Assembly: GCF_902460415.1 (NCBI RefSeq)
Contig: NZ_CABPTY010000002.1
Location: 473,134-537,133, forward strand
Length of the DNA: 64,000 nt
Direction of reading: 5' to 3'
From: Campylobacter_A concisus_Y
GTDB lineage: Bacteria > Campylobacterota > Campylobacteria > Campylobacterales > Campylobacteraceae
In this document: in pieces, positions 34,957 through 43,906 of the stretch
How positions within the stretch are numbered: the first letter of the stretch is position 1
Layout of the letters: the number at the start of each line of letters is the position of its first letter
The notes under the pieces: model-generated
Told to the model about the DNA's origin: nothing
Seen by the model: the letters and a program-made list of their open reading frames with translations, nothing else
The model's database searches: none
Program-made: the position numbers and the translations under genes

Positions 34957-35826
34957 TCAATAACCAATTATTTTATTAAGGCTCTTTTCTTCTTTACTCC
35001 AGCCTTTTTTAACGATTACATCGAGTTTTAAAAAGACCTTTGTTCCGGTTAAATTTTGTATTAACTTTCTTGCAAAAATTCCTATTCGTTTTATCGTTTC
35101 ACCATTCTTACCGATGATCATACTTTTATGATTTTCACGTTCAGTGATGATGCTTACAAAAATTTCAGTAATGCCAGGTTTTTCTTTTACACTTTTTATG
35201 ATCGCATCGCTAAGATAAGGGATCTCATCGCTTAAATTTTCATATATCGCTTCCAGTATAAATTCTCTAAAAATTTCTTTTTCATTTGTTGAAGTAAGAA
35301 ATTCCGGATCGTAAAAATATTCATGCTTTGGCAAAAGCTTGCAAATTTCATCAAGAAGCGGCTTTTTATAAGTAGGCTGCTTGGTGCTAAAAGTAAGCAA
35401 AGCTGCAAATTTATCTTGAAATTTCTGGTACTGAGTGATCTTTTCTAAAACTTTTGCATTTGAGCTTTCATCTACTTTTGTTAGCACTAGTATGTGTGGT
35501 TTTTCAGGTTTTAGAGCTAAAAATTTCTCATAGTCTTCTGTGTCATCATGGATGGGCGCTAAAAATACGATGAGATCGCAGTCTCCCATCGATTTTATCG
35601 CTTGACTAATTAGTAGTTGATTTATCGCCTTGTTGCTCTCGTGAAGTCCAGGTGTGTCGGTGAAGATGATCTGATCTTCACCGTTCATAACGATACCATT
35701 TATCTTTCTGCGAGTTGCATTTTGCTTGTGCGAGACGATGGCGATCTTTTCGTTTAGTAGCGCATTTAAAAACGAGCTTTTGCCAGCATTTGTGCGTCCT
35801 ATGATGCTAACAAAGCCTGATTTCAA
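34957..35826 (-). CDS. era: GTPase Era
   Basis: Binds the 3' end of 16S rRNA and helps mature the 30S subunit. 289 aa. G1 is GRTNAGKSSFLNAL (about 10-23), G3 is DTPGLHES, and G4 is LTKVDES. The C-terminal KH domain carries MIIGKNGETIKRIGIFARKL (about 236-255). The start codon is TTG, with GAGG eight bases upstream, and it overlaps the hslU stop by four bases (TTGA). Confidence 0.95.
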   Translation of the reverse strand: MKSGFVSIIGRTNAGKSSFLNALLNEKIAIVSHKQNATRRKINGIVMNGEDQIIFTDTPGLHESNKAINQLLISQAIKSMGDCDLIVFLAPIHDDTEDYEKFLALKPEKPHILVLTKVDESSNAKVLEKITQYQKFQDKFAALLTFSTKQPTYKKPLLDEICKLLPKHEYFYDPEFLTSTNEKEIFREFILEAIYENLSDEIPYLSDAIIKSVKEKPGITEIFVSIITERENHKSMIIGKNGETIKRIGIFARKLIQNLTGTKVFLKLDVIVKKGWSKEEKSLNKIIGY

Positions 35827-37145
35827 AGTATATACCTCGCTAGATCTTGATCTTCGATCACATCTTTTAGGCGCTCTTTTACAAGCTCTTTTGTCACACT
35901 TATCTTCTCACCGCTCTTTTCGCTAGCTTCAAAGCTAATATCTTCTATCACGCGCTCGATCACAGTGTGAAGGCGTCTAGCGCCGATATCTTCCATCTTT
36001 TCATTTGCAGCGTGGGCGATACTGGCTATCTCTTTTATCGCTTCATCGTCAAATTCTAGCTCGACATTTTCGGTTGAAAGTAGGGCGATATATTGTTTTA
36101 AAAGCGAATTTTTTGGCTGAGTTAAAATTTGATAAAGCGCGTCCTCATCAAGGCTATCAAGCTCAACCCTTAGCGGAAAACGGCCTTGAAGCTCTGGGAT
36201 GAGATCGCTTGGCTTGCTTATGTGAAAGGCGCCAGCTGCGATAAATAAAATGTGATCTGTCTTTAAATTTCCAAATTTTGTATTTACATTTGAGCCCTCA
36301 ACGATCGGTAACAAGTCTCTTTGTACGCCTTCTTTGCTAGGATCTTGTCTATTTGAGCTACCTGAGCCAACAGCTACTTTATCGATCTCGTCTATAAAGA
36401 TGATGCCCTCGTTTTCAGCTCTTCTTAAAGCCTCAGTTTTTATGCTCTCTAGGTCTAAAATTTTATCATTTGCTTCGCTTTGAAGGGCTTTTTTGGCATC
36501 TTTTACCTTCATCTCTTTTTTGATGTTTTTACCGCCGATGCCAATTATCTTTATAAAGCTCTCTTGCATCTGCACCATGTCAGGTGGCACGTTTGAGCCA
36601 GCTTCAAGTGGGTTTTGCTGCACCTCGATCTCGATACTTAGCTCGTCAAGCTCGCCGTTTCTTAGTCTATTTAACATTTTTTCATAGCTCTTTGCGTACT
36701 CTGCTTGTTTCTCTTCACTTGCACCTTTTGGAAGTGGTGGAAGTAGCTTTGAGACGATCTTTTCTTCGATGTAGGCGTTGATTTTATCTTGATTTTTCTC
36801 GCTTTGCTCGTTTTTTACGAGATTATATGATGCCATAGCAAGATCTCTTACCATGCTTTCAACATCACGGCCGACAAAGCCAACCTCAGTATATTTACTA
36901 GCCTCAACCTTAATAAATGGCAGTCCCATCATCTTTGAAAGACGCCTTGCGATCTCGGTTTTGCCAACACCAGTTGAGCCGATCATCAAGATGTTTTTTG
37001 GCATGATGTCATCTTGCAAGCTCTTTTCAAGCTTCATACGGCGATATCTGTTGCGAAGTGCGATCGCTATGATCTTTTTGGCATCCTTCTGACCGATCAC
37101 ATAGTCATCTAAAAATTTAACAATTTCTCTTGGTGTTAAGTTCAT
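35823..37145 (-). CDS. hslU: HslU, ATPase subunit of the HslUV protease
   Basis: Unfolds substrates and feeds them to HslV. 440 aa from the ATG at 37145 (MNLTPREIVKFLDDYVIGQ); the in-frame extension upstream lies in the hslV end and is not needed. Walker A is MIGSTGVGKTEIARRL (about 51-66), Walker B is GIIFIDEIDKVA, with the intermediate I-domain between them. The sensor region is PELQGRFPLRVEL and the C-terminus ends EDQDLARYIL, needed for docking to HslV. It follows hslV by eight bases. Confidence 0.96.
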   Translation of the reverse strand: MNLTPREIVKFLDDYVIGQKDAKKIIAIALRNRYRRMKLEKSLQDDIMPKNILMIGSTGVGKTEIARRLSKMMGLPFIKVEASKYTEVGFVGRDVESMVRDLAMASYNLVKNEQSEKNQDKINAYIEEKIVSKLLPPLPKGASEEKQAEYAKSYEKMLNRLRNGELDELSIEIEVQQNPLEAGSNVPPDMVQMQESFIKIIGIGGKNIKKEMKVKDAKKALQSEANDKILDLESIKTEALRRAENEGIIFIDEIDKVAVGSGSSNRQDPSKEGVQRDLLPIVEGSNVNTKFGNLKTDHILFIAAGAFHISKPSDLIPELQGRFPLRVELDSLDEDALYQILTQPKNSLLKQYIALLSTENVELEFDDEAIKEIASIAHAANEKMEDIGARRLHTVIERVIEDISFEASEKSGEKISVTKELVKERLKDVIEDQDLARYIL

Positions 37146-37153
37146 TTTCTCTC

Positions 37154-37687
37154 TTATTCTAAAACATAAGTTTTGATGTTTGTATTTGTATAGATGCAAA
37201 TTTCGCCGGCGATCTTGAGACTCTCTTTGACTAGCTCCTCTTCGTCTATATCGGCAAATTTATCTAAGGCACGGGCTGCTGAGAGAGCGTAGTTACCGCC
37301 GCTTCCGATAGCTGCTATCTTGCCATCTTCTGGCTCTACAACATCTCCAGTGCCACTAAGTAAGAAAATTTTATCCCTATCAAGCACAAGCATCATTGCT
37401 TCAAGCTTTCTTAGATACTTGTCTTTGCGCCACTCTTTGCTAAATTCTATAACCGCCTTTAGCAAATCGCCCTTTGTATGTTCTAAATTTTTCTCAAACA
37501 TATCAAAAAGATTAAACGCATCAGCAGTGCTGCCAGCAAAGCCAGCTAGGACTTTGCCGTTGTGAATTTTGCGGATTTTTACGGCATTGCCTTTTAAGAC
37601 GGTGTTGCCAAAGCTCACCTGTCCGTCGCCGCCGATAACCGCTTTATTTTTGCCTTTGTAGGCTAAGATGGTTGTCGCATGAAACAT
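37154..37687 (-). CDS. hslV: HslV, peptidase subunit of the HslUV protease
   Basis: 177 aa proteasome-like threonine peptidase. The start MFHATTILAYKG has a four-residue leader before the probable catalytic threonine (ATTI), as in other epsilonproteobacterial HslV. GGDGQVSFGNTVLKGNAVKI and AGFAGSTADAFNLFD are typical of the family. The stop is followed eight bases later by hslU, and rplI ends on the base before its start. Confidence 0.95.
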   Translation of the reverse strand: MFHATTILAYKGKNKAVIGGDGQVSFGNTVLKGNAVKIRKIHNGKVLAGFAGSTADAFNLFDMFEKNLEHTKGDLLKAVIEFSKEWRKDKYLRKLEAMMLVLDRDKIFLLSGTGDVVEPEDGKIAAIGSGGNYALSAARALDKFADIDEEELVKESLKIAGEICIYTNTNIKTYVLE

Positions 37688-38134
37688 CTACTCTCCTTGC
37701 ACATCAACCTTCAAGCTCGCATTTATCGAGTGTCCAAGCTTTACATGAACGTCATAAAGGCCGACTGCTTTTAGATGAGTGTCCATGTCGATCGCTTTTT
37801 TCTCGACAACTAAATGATGTGTTTTTTCAAGCTCTGCTGCGATCTCCTCTTTTGAGACCGAGCCAAAAAGTGAGCCATTTGCGCCAAGAGTTTTTTTGAT
37901 GACGACTGTCACTTTTGCAAGCTCTTCTTTTAGTTTTTCTAAATTTGCGATCTCATATTTTAGCTCTTCAGCCTTTCTCTTTTGAGCCGCTTCGTATTGG
38001 CGAAGTACGTCTGGAGTGGCTGCTTTTGCAAAGCCTTTGCCGATTAAGAAGTTGTTGCCATAGCCATCTTTTACCTCTTTTATCTCACCAGCTTTACCAA
38101 GTGCTTTTACATCTTTTATTAATAATACTTTCAT
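37688..38134 (-). CDS. rplI: 50S ribosomal protein L9
   Basis: 148 aa. The N-terminal rRNA-binding domain has the signature GYGNNFLIGKGFAKAAT (about 24-40), followed by the long connecting helix (about 45-75) and a C-terminal domain ending KLGHSINASLKVDVQGE. hslV begins immediately after its stop. Placing rplI before hslVU and era is a common epsilonproteobacterial order. A ribosome-binding AAGGAAAG lies before the ATG. Confidence 0.96.
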   Translation of the reverse strand: MKVLLIKDVKALGKAGEIKEVKDGYGNNFLIGKGFAKAATPDVLRQYEAAQKRKAEELKYEIANLEKLKEELAKVTVVIKKTLGANGSLFGSVSKEEIAAELEKTHHLVVEKKAIDMDTHLKAVGLYDVHVKLGHSINASLKVDVQGE

Positions 38135-38159
38135 TTCTTTCCTTTTTAAATTTTATTTT

Positions 38160-39383
38160 TTAGTCAAATTTTCGCCCATTTTTGCGTGCGATTATAAAGC
38201 GAAGTGCATTTAGTTTGATAAATCCCTCTGCATCTTTTTGGTCATAAACGCTGTCCTCTTCAAATGTGCAGTACGCCTCGCTAAATAGATTATCATCTTT
38301 GCTGTTTCTACCAAGGATGATCACATTGCCTTTATAAAGCTCAACTTTTACAGAGCCATTTACGTGTTCTTGGCTTTTGTCGATGAGAGCTTGGAGCATA
38401 TTTCGCTCAGGTGACCACCAGTAGCCGTTGTAAACTAGCTCGGCGTATTTTGGCATGATCTCATCTTTTAAATGAGCAGCACCGCGGTCAAGCGTGATGC
38501 TCTCGATCGCTCTATGAGCTTTTAGCATTATCGTGCCACCAGGAGTTTCGTAGCATCCGCGACTCTTCATACCAACTGAGCGGTTCTCTACGATGTCAAG
38601 TCTGCCTATACCGTGTTTTGCGCCAAGGCGGTTTAGCTCGGTTAAAATTTCAGCTGGGCTCATTTTTTTGCCATTTATGCTCACTGGATCGCCTTTTTCA
38701 TAGCCGATCTCGATGATCTTGCTCTTATCTGTAGCATCTTTTGGGCTTACTGTCCATCTCCACATATCATCTTCTGGTGCGTGGCTTGGGTCTTCAAGCA
38801 CTAGGCCTTCGTAGCTTATGTGAAGTAAATTTGCGTCCATTGAGTATGGGCTTTTGCCTGGTTTTTTAGTGATATCTATGCCGTTTTTCTCAGCGTATGC
38901 TAAGAGCTTTTCACGGCTGTTTAGATCCCACTCGCGCCATGGAGCGATGATAGTTAGGTTGTCGCCAAGCGCGTAGTATCCAAGTTCAAAGCGAACTTGG
39001 TCGTTGCCTTTGCCTGTTGCTCCGTGGCTCACGCCATCAGCGCCAACAAGCCTTGCGATCTCGCTTTGGCGTTTTGCTATTAGTGGGCGCGCTATCGAAG
39101 TGCCAAGCAGATACTCGCCCTCGTAGACTGCATTTGCTCTAAACATTGGAAATACATAATCACGTACAAATTCTTCTCTTAAATCTTCTATAAAAATATT
39201 TTCAGGCTTTACACCAAGTGCTAAGGCTTTTTTGCGTGCAGGCTCTAGCTCCTCGCCTTGGCCAATGTCAGCTGTAAATGTGACTACTTCGCAGTTATAT
39301 TCATCTTGAAGCCATTTTAAAATGATACTTGTGTCAAGTCCGCCAGAGTATGCTAAAACCACTTTTTTTACGTTTTTTTTCAT
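38160..39383 (-). CDS. argG: Argininosuccinate synthase
   Basis: Joins citrulline and aspartate in arginine synthesis, using ATP. 407 aa. The PP-loop is VLAYSGGLDTSIILKWL (about 9-25). Other motifs are GTSIARPLIAKRQSEIA, HGATGKGNDQVRFELGYYAL (the citrulline/aspartate site) and SPYSMDANLLHISYEG. It has its own upstream space of about 200 bases, with TAAAAT at 39416-39411 as a possible -10 box on this strand. It lies 25 bases before rplI. Confidence 0.96.
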   Translation of the reverse strand: MKKNVKKVVLAYSGGLDTSIILKWLQDEYNCEVVTFTADIGQGEELEPARKKALALGVKPENIFIEDLREEFVRDYVFPMFRANAVYEGEYLLGTSIARPLIAKRQSEIARLVGADGVSHGATGKGNDQVRFELGYYALGDNLTIIAPWREWDLNSREKLLAYAEKNGIDITKKPGKSPYSMDANLLHISYEGLVLEDPSHAPEDDMWRWTVSPKDATDKSKIIEIGYEKGDPVSINGKKMSPAEILTELNRLGAKHGIGRLDIVENRSVGMKSRGCYETPGGTIMLKAHRAIESITLDRGAAHLKDEIMPKYAELVYNGYWWSPERNMLQALIDKSQEHVNGSVKVELYKGNVIILGRNSKDDNLFSEAYCTFEEDSVYDQKDAEGFIKLNALRFIIARKNGRKFD

Positions 39384-39503
39384 AGCTCTTCCTTTTGTTA
39401 AAATGGTCGTATTTTAGCCTAAATTGATTAATTTTTAATAAACTAATTTAATAAATAATGCAAGTTTTTTTCTTAGAAAATTTTATAAAAAAGATTAGTA
39501 TTT

Positions 39504-39530
39504 AAAATTATGATAATTAATATTGTTTTA
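39504..39530 (+). promoter_or_regulatory. Possible Fur-type iron box upstream of the receptor
   Basis: The AT-rich stretch contains ATTATGATAATTAATATTG, which resembles overlapping GATAAT hexamers of Fur operators. It lies about 60-80 bases before the siderophore receptor start. AT-rich Campylobacter intergenic DNA gives chance matches easily, so this is only a candidate. Confidence 0.35.
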
Positions 39531-39586
39531 AAAGATACTTTGTTAAATTTCAAACCTTTTCAAATTAAATTTTAAAAAGGATAGTC

Positions 39587-41687
39587 ATGAGAAAAACAAA
39601 ATTTATTGCCATTTGCCTTAGTGTTTGTGTGGCAAATTCTCTCTTTGGAGCAGAGTATAAAGACAATAACGAAACAAAGCTTGATGGCGTCGGTAAGTGC
39701 GAGTGGCTTTTCGCAGGAGATTAAAGAGGCTCCTGCAAGTATCAGCGTAATAAAAGGCGATGAGCTTACAAAAGATAGCTTTACTTCACTTCATTCAATC
39801 GCTCAAAAAGTCCCAGGTGTAAATGTAGTTGGTGGCGAGGACGGGGCAGCTAGTGGCATCTCGATACGTGGCATGGAGAAGTCTCAAACGCTAGTTTTGA
39901 TTGATGGTAAAAGGGTAAATTCAAGCAGCGCAAATCCAAAGGGCGGAGCAGGGGATATGAACTCAAATTTTATCCCACCAGCTGAAGCGATCGAGCGTAT
40001 AGAGGTTATCCGTGGTCCTATGAGCTCGCTTTATGGTAGCGACGCAGTTGGAGGCGTGATAAATATCATCACTAAAAAGGACTTTTCAAAATTTAGTGGC
40101 AACGTCGGTATCTCAACCACGATAAACACGCATAAAGGCATAGGCGATGGTAGGCAAGGTGACTTTTATCTAAATTCACCTCTTTATAAAGACCTTTTCG
40201 CACTTCAGCTTTGGGGCTATAAAAAGATAAGAGATGAAGATGGCTACATCGGTGGTTATCAAAAGAGCGATAAGAGAAATTTAAGCGCAAAACTTTGGGT
40301 CACACCAGATGAGCACAATAAATTTTTTATCCTTGGCTCAAACGAAAGGCACGATTACTCACGTACCATTGGTAAGTCAGCCGATCCAGATATAAGAAAA
40401 AAAGCTTTAAACGCCTATGACTACGAGAAGAAGAGCTATGGCGTGGGCTATCTTGGCGAATTTGATAATATAAATGCCGATCTTAGCTACATTTATGATG
40501 AGACGCAAAGAACGAGCCTTTTTGATAAATTTATACCAGCAAAAGCTAAAAATCATAACTTTAACTCAAAATTTACAACGTTTTTTGGCGCACACACTCT
40601 AACTTTTGGCTATGACTTTAGCAAGCAAAATGTAGGCACGACCTTTATCGTCTCAAACGCTTCAAGAAACGGCTTAAAAGATCCAAAGACCTACTCGATG
40701 AGCGAGCATGCGGGATTTATCGAGGATGAGTGACAAATTTTAGATGAGAAGCTCTTTTTAACGCTTGGATCAAGGCTCACGCACAACGAATTTTTTGGCA
40801 ACCACCTCTCGCCAAGAGCCTATCTAGTCTATAACGCTACAGATACGCTAAGTCTAAAAGGCGGCATAGCGACTGGCTATAAAACGCCAAATGTCAATCA
40901 AATCTCCCCAGAAGTAGGCACCATTCAAAATGGTTGGAAAATAGTTGATTTTGGCAACAAGGATCTGAAACCAGAAAAGAGCACGACTTACGAAGTTGGT
41001 GCATATTATGACAATCAGGCTGATTTTAGAAGCTCGGTAACGCTTTTTAAAAATGAGTTTAAAGATAAGATCTTAGACACTGATGGCAGTAACGTCAATA
41101 AAATTCCTGCCTTTGGCACTTGCGCAGGTGCACCACACGTTAATTGTCCTGGCTGGGGAACTTACTTTAACATAGAAGGTGCAACCGTTTGGGGAGTGGA
41201 GCTAAGCGCCGACTACGACATCCTTTCAAATCTAAATTTAAGCTCAAACTACACCTATAACAAGTCAAAGATAAAAACTGGCAACCCAACGATAAACACG
41301 CCAAATGGTCCTATGAAATTTAGTGAGACAAATCTTGGCAGACTTGATGCAAAAAGCCTAACAGCAACGCCAGAGCACGCACTTCACGCCACGTTTACTT
41401 ATAAGCCTGTAAAAAGCGTTAAAACATTTTTTGGCGCAAACTATGAGAGCAAGCTTACTAGCGTACAATTTGGCCCCGGTAACAGAGTAAAAGAAAATGA
41501 CAAAAATTTACTCACATTTGATACAGGCATAAGCTGGGACGCAAACAAGCACCTAACACTTAGTCTAAATGCCTACAATATCTTTGATAAAGTAAGATAC
41601 GATGAGGCGCTAGCAGACGACGGCAACTACTATTGGTATCCGCAAGAGGGTAGGAGATTTTGGTTTAAGGTTGCTGCAAAATGGTAA
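39587..41687 (+). pseudogene. TonB-dependent siderophore receptor (CfrA-like), frameshifted and with a stop
   Basis: The start ATG 39587 with AAAGG upstream encodes a signal peptide (MRKTKFIAICLSVCVANSLF) and the first mature residues, then reaches TAA at 39722. The rest is in the next frame: VSASGFSQEIKEAPASISVI, the plug motif SLYGSDAVGGVINIITKK, then beta-barrel strands. The frame change lies near 39690-39693 (one base too many or two missing). A second lesion, TGA at 40731-40733, sits where the frame continues cleanly after it (EDE stop QILDEKLF), as if TGG had changed to TGA. Barrel coding continues to 41687, ending in FWFKVAAKW. Repaired length is about 700 residues, the normal size for a ferric-enterobactin receptor. 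Two independent defects argue for a real pseudogene. Confidence 0.85.
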
Positions 41688-42508
41688 GAGCGTTTAAATT
41701 TTTGCTTTTTACGCTTGGTGTGGCACAGACTTTGCACGCAGGACCCAGCCAAACGCCTGAGCCACTTAGCCAAAAAGCTGCTAGTAAATTTGAAATTTCA
41801 ACCTTTAAAATGAGCGCAAATGATGAAATTTATAAAATTTTCACAGCCAAGCTAAAGGGGCAAGATGAGTTTAAAAACGTGCTTTTCTTGCTTGACGCAA
41901 ACGCCCAGTTTAACATGCTTTTAAATGAATTTGACGCCACGACTGCACCACTAATAATAGGCATAGGGTATGACACAAACAAAAGCTACGAGGTGCAAAA
42001 ACGCACGAGAGACCTCACCCCAAAGGCAGAGGGTGAGGAGTTTAGCAAGGGTGGTGGCGCAGATGCGTTTTATCACTTTTTAACTAGAAATTTAGTGCCT
42101 CTAATTGATGAGAAATTTAACGTGCAGGGCAGTCAAAAAAGCCTTTATGGACACTCTTTTGGCGGCCTTTTTACGCTCTATGCCTTGCTTAAAAATGAGG
42201 GTATATTTTCAAATTTCTTTATCGCTTCGCCATCTCTTTGGTGGGGTGAGTCTGAAATTTTAAAGCAAAACGTGAGCGAAGGTAAATTTAAAGAGAAACT
42301 AAAGGCTAAATTTGTCTTTCTTAGCGTTGGCGAGCTTGAAAAGAGAAAGGGCAAAACTGACAAAGCTGGCATTTTAAAGACAAGCGATTTGGCTCGTATT
42401 TTAAAACAAAGTGGCATAAATTCTCACTTTGAGCTTTTTAAAAATGAAACCCACGGCAGCGTCATACCTCTAAATTTAAAAGAGCTTTTAAAATATCTAA
42501 AGGATTAA
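41681..42508 (+). CDS. Periplasmic alpha/beta-hydrolase esterase, Cee/IroE-like
   Basis: 275 aa with a signal peptide (MVRAFKFLLFTLGVAQTLHA), so likely periplasmic. The nucleophile elbow is YGHSFGGLF (Ser near 166); the catalytic histidine is probably in ETHGSVIP near 261. Putative-esterase (Fes/IroE) features include VLFLLDANAQFNMLL and ASPSLWWGE. C. jejuni Cee cleaves the trilactone of enterobactin in the periplasm, and this protein sits just behind the receptor gene with a seven-base overlap, so the same substrate is likely. The gene is intact although its receptor is broken. Confidence 0.82.
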   Translation: MVRAFKFLLFTLGVAQTLHAGPSQTPEPLSQKAASKFEISTFKMSANDEIYKIFTAKLKGQDEFKNVLFLLDANAQFNMLLNEFDATTAPLIIGIGYDTNKSYEVQKRTRDLTPKAEGEEFSKGGGADAFYHFLTRNLVPLIDEKFNVQGSQKSLYGHSFGGLFTLYALLKNEGIFSNFFIASPSLWWGESEILKQNVSEGKFKEKLKAKFVFLSVGELEKRKGKTDKAGILKTSDLARILKQSGINSHFELFKNETHGSVIPLNLKELLKYLKD

Positions 42509-42541
42509 AAATTTAAGGCTATTTTTGTTAAAATCCGTCGC

Positions 42542-42787
42542 ATGAGAGTAGATAAATTTTTAAACGTAGTAAATATCACCAAAAGGCGTGCTGTTAGCGA
42601 AGATATGTGCAAAAGCGGCGTTGTGAGCATTAATGGCGTGCAGGCAAAAGCGGCAAAAGATGTAAAGATCGGCGACGTTATCACCATCAAATTTCTAGCT
42701 CGTGAGGCGAGATACGAGGTGCTTGCGATCCCAACTACAAAAAGCATACCAAAAAGCGCTCAAAGCGAATATGTAAAAGAGCTTTGA
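42542..42787 (+). CDS. S4-domain RNA-binding protein (HslR-like)
   Basis: 81 aa. It is almost entirely an S4 domain: MRVDKFLNVVNITKRRAVSE, MCKSGVVSINGVQAKAAKDV and KIGDVITIKF. The family includes the ribosome-rescue protein Hsp15/HslR, which binds stalled 50S-peptidyl-tRNA complexes, but other short S4 proteins have unknown roles. The stop overlaps the tsaE start by one base (TGATG). Confidence 0.85.
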   Translation: MRVDKFLNVVNITKRRAVSEDMCKSGVVSINGVQAKAAKDVKIGDVITIKFLAREARYEVLAIPTTKSIPKSAQSEYVKEL

Positions 42788-43185
42788 TGGTTTTTGAGCT
42801 TTTAGAAAATGAGCTTGATGGACTTGTGCGGGTGCTGCCAAAAAGTGGCGTGGTGCTACTAAGTGGCGATCTAGCAAGTGGCAAAACGACGCTTGTAAAG
42901 GCGATCATCAAGGCTCATGGCATCGATGAGAGCGTGACGTCGCCGACATTTTCTTTGATGCAAATTTATGGTAAAGATATCTATCACTACGACATCTATC
43001 AGATCGGTTTTGACGGGATGGCAAAAAATGGCCTTTTTGAAAATTTATTTGAAGAGGGGCTTCATCTAGTAGAGTGGGGCGATGAAAATTTAGAAAAGGC
43101 TCTAAAGAAAAACGGCGAGAGCTATACATTAGTAAAAATTTCTCCTAGCAAAAATGGCAGAAAATACGAGGTTATAAGTGCATAA
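42787..43185 (+). CDS. tsaE: tRNA threonylcarbamoyladenosine biosynthesis ATPase TsaE
   Basis: 132 aa from the ATG at 42787; an in-frame TTG one codon earlier is inside the previous gene. Walker A is LLSGDLASGKTTLVKAI (about 21-37), switch-like motif VTSPTFSLMQIY, then the family-typical HYDIYQIGFDGM and LVEWGDENL (about 94-102). Needed with TsaB and TsaD for t6A37, the substrate later modified by MtaB, encoded at 4384-5622. It overlaps lptB by eight bases. Confidence 0.93.
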   Translation: MVFELLENELDGLVRVLPKSGVVLLSGDLASGKTTLVKAIIKAHGIDESVTSPTFSLMQIYGKDIYHYDIYQIGFDGMAKNGLFENLFEEGLHLVEWGDENLEKALKKNGESYTLVKISPSKNGRKYEVISA

Positions 43186-43906
43186 ACTAGAAGTAAAAGA
43201 ACTAAAAAAGACGATTAAGAAAACTGAGATCATAAAAGGTATATCTTTAGAGGTAAATAGCGGCGAGGTGGTGGGGCTTCTTGGGCCAAATGGTGCCGGA
43301 AAGACGACTACTTTTTATATGATCTGTGGGCTCATCTCACCAACTAGCGGAGATGTCTTTTTGGATGATCAAAAGATCACAAGCGTCCCGCTTCATAAAA
43401 GGGCACACCTTGGCATCGGCTATTTACCGCAAGAGTCGAGCATATTTAAAGAGCTAAGTGTAGAAGAAAATTTACTTCTTGGAGCTGAAATTTTAGACCA
43501 AAACACAGAAGAGATCTCTAAAAAAGTAAATGAGATGCTAAATATGCTAAACATTGAGCCTATTCGCCTAAGAAAGGGCGTTAGTCTAAGTGGTGGCGAG
43601 CGCAGACGCTGTGAGATCGCTAGAAGTCTCATCATAAAGCCAAAATTTTTGCTACTTGATGAGCCATTTGCAGGCGTCGATCCTATCGCAGTTAGCGACA
43701 TCCAAAGTATCGTTAGAGACCTTAAAAAGCTAGGCATCGGCGTTTTGATAACTGACCACAACGTCCGTGAGACGCTAGCCATTTGCGACAGAGCCTACGT
43801 TATCAAGGACGGCTCGCTGCTAGCAAGCGGCAGTGCGAGTGAAGTGGCAAACAACAAGCTTGTTAGAACGCACTATCTTGGCGAAGAATTTAAGCTACTT
43901 GAGTAG
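43178..43906 (+). CDS. lptB: LPS export ABC transporter ATPase
   Basis: 242 aa. Drives lipopolysaccharide extraction from the inner membrane with LptF/G. Walker A is LLGPNGAGKTTTFYMICGL, the Q-loop YLPQESSIFKEL, signature LSGGERRRCEIARSL, Walker B KFLLLDEPFAGVD and H-loop LITDHNVRET; the order and the EPFAGVDP sequence are those of LptB. GTG start, inside the tsaE end. rpoN begins directly after its stop, which is the usual lptB-rpoN pairing. Confidence 0.95.
   Translation: MHKLEVKELKKTIKKTEIIKGISLEVNSGEVVGLLGPNGAGKTTTFYMICGLISPTSGDVFLDDQKITSVPLHKRAHLGIGYLPQESSIFKELSVEENLLLGAEILDQNTEEISKKVNEMLNMLNIEPIRLRKGVSLSGGERRRCEIARSLIIKPKFLLLDEPFAGVDPIAVSDIQSIVRDLKKLGIGVLITDHNVRETLAICDRAYVIKDGSLLASGSASEVANNKLVRTHYLGEEFKLLE

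Noticed and set aside
39690..39700. Phase-variable tract as cause of the receptor frameshift
   Set aside because: There is no homopolymer or short tandem repeat at the site, and a second lesion exists downstream.
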